Shown here: piece by piece, positions 63,038 through 64,000 of the stretch
Numbering within the stretch: the stretch's first letter is position 1
How the letters are laid out: the number at the start of each line of letters is the position of its first letter
Assembly (NCBI RefSeq): GCF_000744655.1
Contig: NZ_JQMJ01000004.1
Coordinates: 4,774,001 to 4,838,000, forward strand
DNA from: Streptacidiphilus rugosus AM-16
GTDB lineage: Bacteria; Actinomycetota; Actinomycetes; Streptomycetales; Streptomycetaceae
Reading direction: 5' to 3'
DNA length: 64,000 nucleotides
The notes under the pieces: generated by a model
Seen by the model: only the letters and a program-made list of their open reading frames with translations
The model's database searches: none
What the model was told of the DNA's origin: nothing
Made by a program: the position numbers and the translations under genes

Positions 63038-64000
63038 GGGCGCGGTCCTTCCTGCCCCGTAGGGGCCGGTTGCGGGTGGCGGGTGGGGCCGTAGTTCGCG
63101 CGGGACGCGGCGCGGGCGGCGAACTCCCGGCCGGGAACCGCTGCCGGGAGCGGGCGGGTGGCCAACGTGAACGCCGACTGGTCGGCGGCGTGGACGACGA
63201 GTCGGGCGGCGGCCTGGAACGCGCCGAGGTGGGCCAGGTCGTGTGCGCCGAGGAACGGTGCGGTGTGGCGCTCCAGCTGGCGGGCGTCCTCGGGCGAGCA
63301 GTTGAAGAGGATCTTGTTGCGGGCGTTCGCGGAGATGCCTTCGCGCAGATCGCCCGGGAGCTGGGCGAGATTCTGGTGGGCCAGGACCAGGGAGAGGCGG
63401 TAGCCGCGGGCCTCGGCGAGCATGTCCTCCAGCGGATAGGGCAGCGTGAGGAAGTTGTGGCACTCGTCCAGGACCAGCGTCGCGTCCCGCCGGGTTTGCT
63501 CACCCGAGGCGGCGCGGCGGGCGGCGGCCTGCCAGGTCTTGGCGACGACGAAGGAGCCCAGCAGACGGGCGGTCTCCTCGCCGAGGACCCCTTTGGGGAG
63601 TCTGACCAGGGCGATGCCGCCGTCGAGGACGTCGGCGAGGTCGAAGGTGGAGGCGCCGGCGGCGATCGTGTCGGTGACGAAGGTCCGCAGCAGGAACGCG
63701 CGGAGCTTGTTCATCAGCGGGCCGGTGATCGTCGCGCGCGTGGGATCGGAGAGTTGCTCGTACCAGGTCCAGAAGCCCCGCAGGGTCTTCTCGCCCGCGT
63801 CCAGGCGGGCGACGGTGCGCTGGCGCATCGCGGTGCTGGTCAGCAGCAGCGGGATGTCGGCGAGGGTGACCGGCTGGCCGGGCAGCTGGGTGTGGATGAG
63901 GGTGAGGCAGGCCGCGCGCATGACGTCGTCGGTGCGCGGGCCCCAGAATGCGGTGAAGATGCGGCGGAAGATCCCGACCAGGTTGTCGACGACGACGTCG
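63034..64000 (-). CDS. TraG/VirB4-like conjugation ATPase (C-terminal part, cut by window edge)
   Basis: The reading frame runs through the right window edge. The visible 320 residues include RRIFTAFWGPRTDDVMRAAC, GIALVRLPKGVLGEETARLL and a Walker B-type LVLDECHNFLTLPYPLEDML followed by LSLVLAHQNLAQLPGDLREG, as in type IV secretion coupling or VirB4-type ATPases. The Walker A lies outside. It heads the replication-relaxation/wall-hydrolase operon through stop-start overlaps, pointing to a conjugation module. Confidence 0.8.
   Translation of the reverse strand, partial: DVVVDNLVGIFRRIFTAFWGPRTDDVMRAACLTLIHTQLPGQPVTLADIPLLLTSTAMRQRTVARLDAGEKTLRGFWTWYEQLSDPTRATITGPLMNKLRAFLLRTFVTDTIAAGASTFDLADVLDGGIALVRLPKGVLGEETARLLGSFVVAKTWQAAARRAASGEQTRRDATLVLDECHNFLTLPYPLEDMLAEARGYRLSLVLAHQNLAQLPGDLREGISANARNKILFNCSPEDARQLERHTAPFLGAHDLAHLGAFQAAARLVVHAADQSAFTLATRPLPAAVPGREFAARAASRANYGPTRHPQPAPTGQEGPRP

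Overview
This is high-GC actinobacterial DNA, most likely from a Streptomycetaceae chromosome (Streptomyces, Kitasatospora or Streptacidiphilus). The evidence is the strong third-position GC, the many GTG/TTG starts, ATGA/GTGA stop-start overlaps, an F420-type LLM-class enzyme, and families typical of Streptomyces (HTH-DUF5753, DUF6879, DUF317, a BTAD regulator, replication-relaxation). Genus and species cannot be fixed from the sequence alone.

Bases 1-20,820 are ordinary core or metabolic chromosome. They hold an MFS transporter, a PTH2-type peptidyl-tRNA hydrolase, an AraC-VOC pair beside an FMN lactate-oxidase-type enzyme, and a dehydrogenase/desaturase/TetR operon with a candidate operator at its start. 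A homogentisate (tyrosine) catabolic operon follows (hmgA, a conserved unknown, fumarylacetoacetase) with a divergent Lrp/AsnC regulator. Then come a frameshifted luciferase-like gene, a dihydroxyacetone kinase set (dhaL and dhaK, with dhaM divergent), an acyl-CoA thioesterase II, an MFS exporter and a tRNA-Pro(GGG).

Bases 20,777-35,872 are a genomic island in that tRNA gene. A 50-bp direct repeat with one mismatch (tRNA 3' half) bounds it. Its left end carries wreckage of a recombination-module-like gene and a broken exonuclease/P-loop pair. The centre, 22.9-28.2 kb, is a compact co-directional operon: sigma-like protein, SH3/HTH-like protein, ImmA/IrrE protease with a Cys-rich tail, CD-NTase-like nucleotidyltransferase, E2-like protein, and a one-TM protein. 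It reads as a CBASS-type anti-phage system (short type II, E2 only) with its own protease-based control module. This is the best candidate for an under-described system in the window. Two insertion sequences with resolvable ends and target duplications follow: an ISKra4-like element (28,387-31,211, 9-bp duplication) and an ISL3 element (32,381-33,851, 8-bp duplication). The island ends with an HTH-DUF488 protein and a partner of unknown function.

Bases 35,873-64,000 are a second accessory region, possibly another element. It starts with a Nudix gene, a dead STM4013-type hydrolase and a small regulatory operon (HTH-DUF5753, DUF6879, tiny Cys-rich proteins). A complete Tad/Flp pilus locus follows at 40.6-52.1 kb: prepilin peptidase, lipoprotein, secreted protein, CpaB/SAF, CpaE-like protein, CpaF ATPase, TadB, TadC, pilin, pseudopilins and a LysM-BTAD membrane protein. 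Next are DUF317, a MoxR-type AAA+ ATPase with a VWA partner, a HhH-SNF2 helicase and a winged-helix protein. A conjugation-like set closes the window: a transglycosylase/NlpC-P60 wall hydrolase, a frameshifted replication-relaxation protein, and a TraG/VirB4-like ATPase cut by the window edge.

At least seven genes carry a single frameshift or stop. Most lie in the accessory DNA, but one (the LLM-class gene) is in the core part, so read errors must be separated from real decay.
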